Of a stretch of DNA of 12,485 nt, positions 6,649 through 12,485 are shown in pieces; position 1 is the first letter of the stretch, and every line of letters starts with the position of its first letter. The DNA comes from Tessaracoccus flavescens (GTDB lineage Bacteria; Actinomycetota; Actinomycetes; Propionibacteriales; Propionibacteriaceae), in the NCBI GenBank assembly GCA_020741375.1, contig DYZF01000116.1:1-12485 (forward strand), in the 5' to 3' direction. The position numbers and the translations under genes were made by a program. The notes under the pieces were generated by a model, which saw only the letters and a program-made list of their open reading frames with translations, was not told the DNA's origin and made no database searches.

Positions 6649-7394
6649 AGCTCGCAATTGAGGTGTGGCGGCAGTCGGATCCACTCGACAAGGGCCACTG
6701 GGAGCGCCACGAACTCGACGAACTCAGCCCCAACGCGTCGCTGCTCGATGTGATCGACCTGCTCAACCAGCAGATCGTCGACGGCGGCGGCGAGGCTGTG
6801 GCCTACGAATCCGACTGCCGCGAGGGCATCTGCGGCGCCTGTGGCGTGACCGTGAACGGCGTCCCGCACGGCCCCGTGCCGAACACGCCGTCGTGCCGCC
6901 AGCACCTGCGCGCGTTCGGCGACATCAAGCGCCTGCGGATCGAGCCGCTGCGCTCAGCCTCGTTCCCCGTCGTCCGCGACCTCGTCGTCGACCGCTCAGC
7001 CCTGGATCGTCTGGCCGCGGCGGGCGGCACGGTCGCGGTGAATGCAGGCAAGGCGCCCGACGCCGACGCGCTGCCGGTGACTCACGCCGACGCCGAGCTC
7101 GCGCTCGATTTCGCCGCCTGCATCGGCTGCGGTGCCTGCGTGGCGGCGTGCCCCAACGGGTCGGCACACCTGTTCGCCGGCGCGAAGGTGGCGCATCTGG
7201 CGCTGCTGCCGCAGCCGTCGACGGAGCGCGGCCGCCGCGCGCGGGCCATGGTGGACGCCGTCGAGGCTGAGTTTGGCCCGTGCTCCACCTATGGGGAGTG
7301 CGTGAAGGTGTGCCCGGCGGGCATCGATCTGGCTGCGGTCGCGGCGCTGCATCGCGAGCGCCTGCGCGGGGCACTTCGGGGTCGCGACGACTAG
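6645..7394 (+). CDS. sdhB: Succinate dehydrogenase/fumarate reductase iron-sulfur subunit
   Basis: This 249-residue subunit relays electrons from FAD to the membrane heme through three clusters. The [2Fe-2S] ligands are C58, C63, C66 and C84 (SDCREGICGACG, then PSC). The [4Fe-4S] motif CIGCGACVAACP supplies C159, C162 and C165. The [3Fe-4S] site is formed by C169, C213 and C219, with C223 returning to the [4Fe-4S] site in the ECVKVCPAGI region. All expected cysteines are present. The start at ATG 6645 overlaps the sdhA stop and follows the purine-rich GAGAGGG (6631-6637) by seven bases. It is the last gene of the sdhCAB operon; a perfect 32-bp hairpin begins 14 bases after its stop. Confidence 0.92.
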   Translation: MKLAIEVWRQSDPLDKGHWERHELDELSPNASLLDVIDLLNQQIVDGGGEAVAYESDCREGICGACGVTVNGVPHGPVPNTPSCRQHLRAFGDIKRLRIEPLRSASFPVVRDLVVDRSALDRLAAAGGTVAVNAGKAPDADALPVTHADAELALDFAACIGCGACVAACPNGSAHLFAGAKVAHLALLPQPSTERGRRARAMVDAVEAEFGPCSTYGECVKVCPAGIDLAAVAALHRERLRGALRGRDD

Positions 7395-7407
7395 CCCCGT
7401 CACGTGA

Positions 7408-7486
7408 TCTGGGAAAACTGCCACTCGATGGGGTCTCTCACCCGTTTTTGCAGGGAGAGACCCCATCGAGTGGCAGTTTTCCCAGA
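7408..7486. repeat. Perfect 32-bp inverted repeat (large hairpin)
   Basis: The arms 7408-7439 and 7455-7486 are exactly complementary over all 32 positions and are separated by a 15-base spacer with five T residues (GTTTTTG). The arms start TCTGGGAAAACTG and end GGGGTCTCTC on the plus strand. No T-run follows either arm, so this is not a standard intrinsic terminator, though a stem this stable after sdhB could stop polymerase or protect the mRNA end. It has no obvious similarity to the 288/3417 palindromes. Perfect arms suggest recent origin or strong selection, for example a repetitive extragenic hairpin, a small mobile element or a structured RNA. Confidence 0.9.
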
Positions 7487-7494
7487 CGATCCCA

Positions 7495-7524
7495 TCGACA
7501 AGTGAAACCGCGGGTCTATAGCGT
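7495..7524 (+). promoter_or_regulatory. Promoter for the alpha/beta hydrolase gene
   Basis: TCGACA (7495-7500) matches TTGACA at five of six positions. An 18-base spacer leads to TAGCGT (7519-7524), or 16 bases to the overlapping TATAGC (7517-7522). Transcription would start near 7531, about 24 bases before ATG 7555. It is the best-formed -35/-10 pair in the window and starts nine bases after the large hairpin. Confidence 0.5.
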
Positions 7525-7554
7525 TCTCGTCAGCACCCGAACAAAGGCGGACCC

Positions 7555-8241
7555 ATGGACATCATCCTCATCCCCGGACTGTGGCTCGACGGCCGCGCGT
7601 GGGACGACGTGCTCCCCCACATCAAGGGCGGCGGCCACAACCCCCTCCCCATGACGCTCCCCGGCCAGGGCGACGGCGGCCCCGAGGCCACGCTCGACGA
7701 CCAGCTCAACGCCCTGCGGTCCTGCCTCGATTCGCTCGACGCCCCCGCCCTCGTGGTGGGCCACTCGGGCCACGCGACCCTCGCCTGGCTCGGCGCAGAT
7801 CGGATGCCCGACAAGGTGGCCGGCGTCGCCATGGTCGGCGGCATGCCGGAAGCCGAGGGCAACCCCTACTTCAGCGGCCTCAAGCCCACCGACGGCGTCC
7901 TCATGTTCCCCGGCTGGGAGGCCTTCGAGGGCCCCGATTCCGACGACATCCCCCACGAGATGCGCGATCGCATCGCCGCCCAGATGCACGGCGTCCCCGA
8001 GGGCGTCGTCTCCGCGCCAGTGCACTACGAGAACCCGGACCGCCACCAAATCCCGGTGACCATGGTGTGCCCCGAATACTCACCGGAAGACGCGCAGGAG
8101 TGGCTCAAGGCCGGCCACCTGCCCGAGCTCGAGCAGGCGCAGAAGCTCACCTACGTCGACCTCGATTCCGGCCACTGGCCCATGTTCAGCAAGCCAGAAG
8201 CCTTCGGCAAGGCCATCGTCGAGATCGCCAACTCGCTGTAA
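7555..8241 (+). CDS. Small alpha/beta-fold hydrolase
   Basis: This 228-residue protein starts with the beta-strand and oxyanion region IILIPGLWLDGRAWDDVLPH, typical of compact alpha/beta hydrolases. The nucleophile elbow reads GHSGHA (69-74) with Ser71, so the usual GxSxG ends in His rather than Gly. The catalytic His is H207 in DSGHWPMFSKPEAF. The acid probably lies after strand PVTMVCPE (167-174), with E174, E178 or D179 as candidates. Substrate is unknown; esterase, lactonase or similar are possible. ATG 7555 follows AAAGG (7543-7547) by seven bases. It has its own promoter and a hairpin after it at 8267-8299, so it looks monocistronic. Confidence 0.82.
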   Translation: MDIILIPGLWLDGRAWDDVLPHIKGGGHNPLPMTLPGQGDGGPEATLDDQLNALRSCLDSLDAPALVVGHSGHATLAWLGADRMPDKVAGVAMVGGMPEAEGNPYFSGLKPTDGVLMFPGWEAFEGPDSDDIPHEMRDRIAAQMHGVPEGVVSAPVHYENPDRHQIPVTMVCPEYSPEDAQEWLKAGHLPELEQAQKLTYVDLDSGHWPMFSKPEAFGKAIVEIANSL

Positions 8242-8266
8242 CCACCCACCCCACCAAAGCCCGGCA

Positions 8267-8299
8267 CGCCCATCTGATCAGCACGATGATCGATGGGCG
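8267..8299 (+). terminator. Hairpin between the hydrolase and tdh
   Basis: CGCCCATC (8267-8274) pairs with GATGGGCG (8292-8299). After one bulged T, GATCA (8276-8280) pairs with TGATC (8287-8291). The result is a 13-bp stem with loop GCACGA. It starts 25 bases after the hydrolase stop and ends about 43 bases before the putative tdh -10 box. There is no T-run. It is probably a terminator for the hydrolase; a regulatory role for tdh-kbl cannot be excluded. Confidence 0.45.
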
Positions 8300-8341
8300 C
8301 GTCGGCGAAGACCCTCCCGAGCACTGGCCACTCTGAACTAG

Positions 8342-8347
8342 TAACGT
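8342..8347 (+). promoter_or_regulatory. Possible -10 box of the tdh-kbl operon
   Basis: TAACGT fits TANNNT and would start a transcript near 8354, leaving a leader of about 45 bases before GTG 8399. The leader carries AGGAAGG (8386-8392). No strong -35 box is seen, so support is modest. Confidence 0.3.
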
Positions 8348-8398
8348 CGGCTCTCAGAGTTCGTCGAAGCTGACGAACCGTGCACAGGAAGGCCCACC

Positions 8399-9424
8399 GT
8401 GAAAGCGCTGGTCAAGACCGCCCCGGGCGTGGGGTTGGATCTGATTGAGGTCCCCGAGCCGACGGTGGGCCCGAACGAGGTGCTGATCAAGGTCCGCAAG
8501 ACCGGCATCTGCGGCACCGACGTCCACATCGAGAAGTGGGACGGCTGGGCCGAGAAGACGGTGAAGACACCGCGCATCATCGGCCACGAGTTCTGCGGCG
8601 ACATCGTCGAAGTGGGCTCGCTCGTCACCGACCTTGAAGTTGGCCAGTTCGTCTCCGGCGAGGGGCATTACGTGTGCGGCCGCTGCCGCGCCTGCCTCGC
8701 CGGCAAGCGCCACCTCTGCGGCAACACACAGGGCATCGGCTACCACGTCGACGGCGCCTTCGCCGAATACTTCGCCATGCCGGCCGCCAACGTGTGGGTG
8801 CATCAGCCGGGCATCGACCCGGATGTCGCGGCCATCTTCGACCCGTTCGGCAACGCCGTCCACACCGCCCTCCAGTTCCCCTGCCTCGCGGAGGATGTGC
8901 TGGTCTCCGGCGCCGGGCCCATCGGCATCATGGCCGCGCTCGTCGCCCAGTTCCAAGGCGCCCGCAACGTGGTGCTCACCGACATGTTCGACGAGCGGCT
9001 CGCGCTGGCCGAAAGCCTCGGCCTCAAGCACACGCTCAACGTGGGCCGCGAGGACATCGGCGACATCTACCAGCGCATCAGCATGAAGGAAGGCTTCGAC
9101 ATCGGCCTCGAGATGTCGGGCGCCCCGTCGGCCCTCACGTCGATGATCGATCACATGGTGCACGGCGGCCGCATCGCGCTGTTGGGCACGCCGACGCGCG
9201 AGGTGCCGATCGATCTGGCGAAGGTCATCTTCAGCATGCTGACCCTGCAGGGCGTCACCGGCCGCCAGATCTTCGAGACCTGGTACGCCATGAGCTCGCT
9301 GATCGGCTCCGGCCTCGACATCTCCGGCGTCATCACCCACCGCTTCAACTACACCGACCACGCCGAGGCGTTCGCCGTCGCCTCCGACGGCCGCTCCGGC
9401 AAGGTCATCCTCAACTGGGAGTGA
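8399..9424 (+). CDS. tdh: L-threonine 3-dehydrogenase (zinc, NAD-dependent)
   Basis: This 341-residue medium-chain dehydrogenase oxidises L-threonine to 2-amino-3-oxobutyrate with NAD. The catalytic zinc site shows C38 in [13 protein letters not shown] and the pair H63/E64 in GHEFCGD. The structural zinc cysteines are C93, C96, C99 and C107 in [15 protein letters not shown], the same numbering as E. coli Tdh. The nucleotide-binding GAGPIG is at 171-176. The GTG start is chosen because AGGAAGG (8386-8392) lies six bases upstream and MKALVKT aligns with the family start. The product is unstable and is normally passed directly to Kbl, which is encoded two bases downstream of the stop. That pairing makes the threonine-specific assignment much stronger than for a lone alcohol dehydrogenase. 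Confidence 0.94.
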   Translation: MKALVKTAPGVGLDLIEVPEPTVGPNEVLIKVRKTGICGTDVHIEKWDGWAEKTVKTPRIIGHEFCGDIVEVGSLVTDLEVGQFVSGEGHYVCGRCRACLAGKRHLCGNTQGIGYHVDGAFAEYFAMPAANVWVHQPGIDPDVAAIFDPFGNAVHTALQFPCLAEDVLVSGAGPIGIMAALVAQFQGARNVVLTDMFDERLALAESLGLKHTLNVGREDIGDIYQRISMKEGFDIGLEMSGAPSALTSMIDHMVHGGRIALLGTPTREVPIDLAKVIFSMLTLQGVTGRQIFETWYAMSSLIGSGLDISGVITHRFNYTDHAEAFAVASDGRSGKVILNWE

Positions 9425-9426
9425 AC

Positions 9427-10620
9427 ATGCAGATTCTGGATCATCTGAAGACCGAGCTCGCCGGCCTGCGCGAGCAGGGCCTCTACAAGGAGGAGGCGGC
9501 GCTCACCACGCCGCAGGCCGCGAAGATCGGCGTCGTCGACGGCCGCGAGGTGCTCAACCTGTGCGCCAACAACTACCTCGGTCTGGCCGATTCGCCGGTG
9601 CTGATCGACGCCGCCAAGAAGGCCCTCGACGACTGGGGCTTCGGCATGGCGTCGGTGCGGTTCATCTGCGGCACCCAAACCCTGCACCAGAAGCTCGAGG
9701 GCGAGCTCACCCGCTTCCTCCACCCCGGTCAGGACGGCTGGGACACCATCCTCTACTCGTCGTGCTTCGACGCCAACGGCGGCCTATTCGAGGTGCTGTT
9801 CGGCGCCGAGGACGCGATCATCTCCGACGAGCTGAACCACGCCTCCATCATCGACGGCGTCCGCCTCAGCAAGGCGGCCCGCTACCGCTACAAGAACCGC
9901 GACATGGCAGACCTTGAGGCCCAGCTGCAGGCCGCGCAGGACGCCCGGTTCAAGATCGTCGTCACCGACGGCGTCTTCTCGATGGACGGCTTCGTCGCGC
10001 CGCTGGACGAGATCTGCGACCTCGCCGAGAAGTACGGCGCTCTGGTCATGGTGGACGATTCGCACGCCGTCGGCTTCGTCGGCCCCACCGGCGCGGGCAC
10101 CCCGGAACGCTTCGGCGTGCAGGATCGCGTCGACATCGTCACCGGCACCCTCGGCAAGGCGCTGGGAGGCGCGTCCGGTGGCTACACGTGCGCCCGCGCT
10201 GAGGTCGTCGAGATGCTGCGCCAGCGCTCCCGCCCGTACCTGTTCAGCAACTCGCTGGCGCCGTCGATCGCCGCAGCGGCGTTGGCCACGCTGGAACTGC
10301 TGAAGGAGAGCTCGGAGCTGCTCGATCAGCTCAACGACAACACCGCCTACTTCCGCGAGCAGATGGCCGCCCGCGGCTTCGAGATCCCCGAATCGGATCA
10401 CGCGATCGTGCCGGTGATGATCGGCGACGCGGTGGTCGCCGCCCAGATGGCCGACGAGGTGCTCGCCCGCGGCGTGTACGTGCGGGCGTTCTCCTACCCC
10501 GTCGTACCCAAGGGCCAGGCGCGCATCCGCACGCAGATGTCCGCCGCGCTCACCCGCGAGGATCTGGACGTGGCGATCAAGGCGTTCGAGGACGCCCGCG
10601 ACGCCGTCGGCCAGCAGTAG
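9427..10620 (+). CDS. kbl: Glycine C-acetyltransferase (2-amino-3-ketobutyrate CoA ligase)
   Basis: This 397-residue PLP enzyme of the alpha-oxoamine synthase family cleaves 2-amino-3-oxobutyrate with CoA to glycine and acetyl-CoA. The PLP lysine is K244 in [14 protein letters not shown], the same number as in E. coli Kbl. [10 protein letters not shown] and [11 protein letters not shown], which hold the PLP ring and phosphate region, are present, as is the N-terminal [10 protein letters not shown]. Length matches the family. ATG 9427 follows GGGAG (9417-9421) by five bases and the tdh stop by two bases, so the pair is almost certainly cotranscribed. A related enzyme such as 8-amino-7-oxononanoate synthase is unlikely given the tdh partner. 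Confidence 0.95.
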   Translation: MQILDHLKTELAGLREQGLYKEEAALTTPQAAKIGVVDGREVLNLCANNYLGLADSPVLIDAAKKALDDWGFGMASVRFICGTQTLHQKLEGELTRFLHPGQDGWDTILYSSCFDANGGLFEVLFGAEDAIISDELNHASIIDGVRLSKAARYRYKNRDMADLEAQLQAAQDARFKIVVTDGVFSMDGFVAPLDEICDLAEKYGALVMVDDSHAVGFVGPTGAGTPERFGVQDRVDIVTGTLGKALGGASGGYTCARAEVVEMLRQRSRPYLFSNSLAPSIAAAALATLELLKESSELLDQLNDNTAYFREQMAARGFEIPESDHAIVPVMIGDAVVAAQMADEVLARGVYVRAFSYPVVPKGQARIRTQMSAALTREDLDVAIKAFEDARDAVGQQ

Positions 10621-10635
10621 CGACGGGGGCGCTGG

Positions 10636-10879
10636 CTAGGCCAGGCCGCCCAGCGCACGAGCGATCGTGACGGCGCTGGCCGCCGCCCACGCCTGCGGCC
10701 GGCACGACGCCGGGTACGGCGCGGGCGGGAACGCCTCGTCCGGGGTTTGCCCGCCGAAAAGTTCGGGAAGGCGATAGTTGACGCCCTCGGCGGCGCGAAG
10801 CAGTTGCGCGGCGAGTTCCGCGGCCTCGTCGGCGTAGCCGTCGCGGAGGAGGCCGTCGATGATGATCGCGGTGTCGTGC
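10636..10879 (-). pseudogene. C-terminal remnant of an amylo-alpha-1,6-glucosidase (glycogen debranching type)
   Basis: On the minus strand about 80 residues read HDTAIIIDGLLRDGYADEA, then YRLPELFGG, then PYPASCRPQAWAAASA, and stop at 10638-10636. This order is the usual C-terminal signature of bacterial debranching-type glucosidases (WPHDTAI ... LPELF.G ... PYP.SC.PQAWAAA). The catalytic and N-terminal parts, several hundred residues, are missing. Just upstream of HDTA the reading becomes the antisense of a permease gene on the other strand, so homology ends near 10879. The frame stays open to an ATG at 10926 only by chance. It also ends sooner after PQAWAAA than most members. The stop lies 16 bases after the kbl stop, tail-to-tail. 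Confidence 0.6.
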
Positions 10880-11113
10880 GTCTTCCAGGGCTCGTGGAAC
10901 GAGTACGCGCATTTCATCATCGCCACTCAGGATCCGGAACTGACGACGCTGACTCGCGGCGTCGGCAGCCTCACCTCGGGCGGCCTCGGCCAAGGCAACC
11001 AGTTCCCGCTGAAGCTGGGCGCCGCAGCGCTGATGACCATCCCCGTGGCCGTGCTGTTCTTCATCTTCCAGAAGCGCATCATGAACTCCTCCGCGGGTGC
11101 CGTGAAGGAGTGA
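10880..11113 (+). pseudogene. C-terminal remnant of a sugar ABC transporter permease (MalG type)
   Basis: About 77 residues read FQGSWNEYAHFIIATQDPEL, then a TLTRGVGSL region, a hydrophobic helix LKLGAAALMTIPVAVLFFIF and the ending QKRIMNSSAGAVKE, with stop TGA 11111-11113. The WNEY segment, final helix and (S/T)xGAVK(G/E) tail are characteristic of the second permease of carbohydrate ABC importers, which are normally about 280-300 residues. Everything upstream, including the EAA loop that contacts the ATPase, is absent and replaced by the opposite-strand debranching-enzyme remnant. The frame is open to ATG 10859, but those residues are antisense of that remnant. It cannot make a working permease. 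Confidence 0.65.
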
Positions 11114-11118
11114 GCCAC

Positions 11119-11124
11119 TAGGGT
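11119..11124 (+). promoter_or_regulatory. -10 box for a leaderless SDR transcript
   Basis: TAGGGT, identical to the galE -10 box, is followed by seven bases and then ATG 11132. No ribosome binding site lies between (CGCCCTT). This supports a promoter just after the permease remnant and a transcript starting at the start codon. Confidence 0.5.
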
Positions 11125-11131
11125 CGCCCTT

Positions 11132-11803
11132 ATGAACAAGGCGATCATCACCGGCAACAGCCGCGGCCTCGGGCAGGCGCTAGTCACCCAGCTCGAGAGC
11201 CGCGGCTGGTCCGTTCTCGGGCTCTCCCGCTCCTCCGGCTTGGACCTGTCGTCCCCCGAGGCACTGGTTGAGTGGCTCGACGGCGGCACCCTCCGCACGT
11301 TCCTAGCCGACGCCACCGACGTGCTCCTCATCAACAACGCGGCCGCGGTGGGGCCTGGCGTCCCCGTCGGCCAGGGCAAGGCGGCGGATGTGGTCACCGC
11401 CGTCAACCTCAACGTCACGGCACCGATCCTGCTGACCGAAGCGGTGCTGGCGCAGCGCCCCGACGGCGTCCCCGTGCGGGTGGCGCACATCTCCAGCGGC
11501 GCCGGTCGCCGCGCCATCGAGGGCTGGTCCGTCTACTGCGCCACGAAGGCCGCCGTCGACATGCACGCCTCCACGCTGGCCGCCGAAGCCACCGACGGCG
11601 TCCGCGCCGCCGCGATCGCACCGGGCATCGTCGACACCGACATGCAGGCCTCCATCCGCGGCAACGAGGGTTTCCCCGGGCGCGAACAGTTCATCGAGTA
11701 CAAGGAGACCGGTCAGCTGGCGAGCCCGGACGACGCCGCGGCGGCCGTGCTGGCCGTCATCGACTCGCCGGGCTTCGGCCAGGAACCGGTCACCCGGATC
11801 TAG
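11132..11803 (+). CDS. Short-chain dehydrogenase/reductase
   Basis: This 223-residue classical SDR has the NAD(P) motif TGNSRGLG (7-14), with R11 after the glycine-serine as in NADPH-preferring members. It also has NNAA (68-71), the active-site serine region ISSGAG (120-125, S121/S122) and YCATK with Y135 and K139. The catalytic set is complete and the length normal. The overall form resembles sepiapterin/benzil-reductase-type SDRs (YueD-like), but substrate cannot be inferred. It is the only intact gene among remnants and has its own leaderless-type promoter. Its stop TAG (11801-11803) overlaps the stop of the minus-strand remnant in a shared CTAG. Confidence 0.85.
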   Translation: MNKAIITGNSRGLGQALVTQLESRGWSVLGLSRSSGLDLSSPEALVEWLDGGTLRTFLADATDVLLINNAAAVGPGVPVGQGKAADVVTAVNLNVTAPILLTEAVLAQRPDGVPVRVAHISSGAGRRAIEGWSVYCATKAAVDMHASTLAAEATDGVRAAAIAPGIVDTDMQASIRGNEGFPGREQFIEYKETGQLASPDDAAAAVLAVIDSPGFGQEPVTRI

Positions 11804-12272
11804 GGCTCCACCCGCTCCAAGGCCGGGCGTTCGCCGTCGATCCACCGCTGGACCCATTCGGCGAACAGGTCGCCGAGCGGGCCCGTGGTGGAGCGGCCGG
11901 CCCCGGTCTCCCAGTCGGCGCTGAACGTGAGGCTGCCGGTGGTGGGGCGCGGCTGGGCGGCTCGCAGGTCTGGGATCCGCTCGGCCAACAGCATGGCTTC
12001 GGCCTTCGGCTTGCCGGACGAATCGAACAGCCCGAGCGCGTACTCCAGCGCGGGGAAATCCAGCAGCTCTGGGCTCACGTCGTGGCTGCACCACCAGGTG
12101 ATGGCCTCGAGGCCCGTGGTGTCGATGACCGCGTCGATGGTGGCGTTGACGAAGGCAGGCGCATCGGCGTCGGAGACGTGGGGGCGCCCACCTCCTGCAG
12201 CCACACGGCGCGATCGGCGTCCGGGCTCCACGCGCGAGCCAGTTCCAGCAGATAACGGGGGAAGGCGCTCAG
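11800..12272 (-). pseudogene. C-terminal remnant of a glycoside hydrolase (GH5/clan A-like), frameshifted
   Basis: Read on the minus strand from about 12272, one frame gives SAFPRYLLELARAWSPDADR, then AVWLQEVGAP. A shift at the run of five G (12180-12184) then leads to another frame giving HVSDADAPAFVNATIDAV, ITWWCSHDVSP, FPALEYALGLFD and on to the stop at 11802-11800. The Glu in WLQEVGAP looks like the second catalytic Glu of TIM-barrel glycosidases, and WWCSHD like the late Trp-containing strand. The family assignment is by motif and uncertain. Adding one G to the run would restore a single frame, so the shift may be a sequencing error or real decay. The N-terminal half, including the other catalytic Glu, is missing; upstream the sequence becomes an unrelated RHS-like frame. 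Confidence 0.5.
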
Positions 12273-12485
12273 CGGTCACAGTCTCTGTCGTGGCCAGCGA
12301 CATCCCCGGCTCAGGTGCGCCCTCGTCGTAGACGGTGGTGGCATGCCGTCGTAGCCGCTCGCTCGTGGTCGCTCCGGCAGCGATGATGTCAGCCGCGGGC
12401 GAGTAGACGTCAGTGACACGGGTGCGTGCGGGCACCAGCACCGTTGTTCCGTCGGCAGACTTGATATCGGTCTCGTTGTACTTAG
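12273..12485 (-). pseudogene. Internal fragment resembling an RHS/YD-repeat protein (runs off the edge)
   Basis: A minus-strand frame enters from the right edge and reads about 70 residues, including DGTTVLVPARTRVTDVYSPA, then RLRRHATTVYDEGAPEPG and LATTETVTAE. The TVYDEGAP...L.TTE.V.A pattern is typical of linker-like units in actinobacterial RHS/YD-repeat proteins, which are large, often secreted or contact-dependent toxin carriers. The assignment is pattern recall and only moderately secure. Near 12272 the frame leaves this family and the glycosidase remnant starts in another frame. A GTG at 12441 in the frame is inside the repeat unit and is not a real start. The upstream part lies beyond the window. 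Confidence 0.45.

Noticed and set aside
4894..6684. 596-residue open frame on the minus strand opposite sdhA
   Set aside because: Its translation is a biased antisense shadow of a clearly conserved gene, rich in Val/Gly/Arg/Ala, with no recognisable motif. Similar long antisense frames opposite galE and tdh were dropped for the same reason.
7401..7406. CACGTG palindrome after sdhB as an operator
   Set aside because: A lone 6-base palindrome with no second site or promoter context; expected by chance in this DNA.
7443..7450. T-run in the loop of the 32-bp hairpin as an intrinsic terminator tail
   Set aside because: The five T residues lie in the loop, not after a stem. No alternative stem ending just before them was found.
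10636..10926. A complete 96-residue minus-strand gene starting at ATG 10926
   Set aside because: The first ~16 residues are the antisense of the permease remnant, and the rest is only the C-terminal part of a much larger enzyme, so it is treated as a remnant.
10859..11113. A complete 84-residue plus-strand gene starting at ATG 10859
   Set aside because: The first residues are antisense of the debranching remnant, and the rest is a permease C-terminus lacking all earlier membrane helices.
1..12485. CRISPR arrays, tRNA or rRNA genes, complete insertion sequences, defence gene clusters
   Set aside because: No regularly spaced direct repeats, no recognisable tRNA/rRNA segments, no transposase or nuclease genes were seen on either strand.

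Overview
The window is about 12.5 kb of high-GC DNA with strong G/C preference at third codon positions. It has TANNNT-type -10 boxes, some abutting ATG codons with no ribosome binding site, and families typical of Actinomycetota: a C-A-B succinate dehydrogenase/fumarate reductase with one fused membrane subunit, and a tdh-kbl pair. I infer an actinobacterium, possibly Propionibacteriales-like; the order-level guess is weak.

Layout. Positions 1-71 hold the last codons of a plus-strand gene, perhaps an alpha/beta hydrolase. A 454-base gap follows, carrying a large palindromic element (288-361). Then come a fatty-acyl-CoA ligase (526-2178), a hairpin-rich gap, UDP-glucose 4-epimerase galE (2384-3397), a second copy of the palindrome (3417-3488), and a small S4-domain RNA-binding protein (3539-3907). 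The cytochrome b, flavoprotein and iron-sulfur subunits of a succinate:quinone oxidoreductase (3995-7394) are linked by ATGA overlaps. A perfect 32-bp inverted repeat (7408-7486) separates this operon from a small alpha/beta hydrolase (7555-8241). L-threonine dehydrogenase and glycine C-acetyltransferase (8399-10620) form a two-gene operon converting threonine to glycine plus acetyl-CoA.

From 10.62 kb the character changes to broken genes. A C-terminal piece of a glycogen-debranching-type enzyme (minus) is joined head-to-head to the C-terminal piece of a sugar ABC permease (plus). After one intact short-chain dehydrogenase (11132-11803) comes a frameshifted C-terminal piece of a glycoside hydrolase (minus), which is joined to a piece that looks like an RHS/YD-repeat protein running off the right edge. 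Two unrelated-gene junctions within 1.4 kb point either to real deletions in a carbohydrate-use region or to assembly error.

I see no complete new defence or mobile system. The most novel-looking signals are the two dispersed palindromes with sequence-divergent but self-complementary outer arms, the perfect 32-bp hairpin, and the chimeric junctions.
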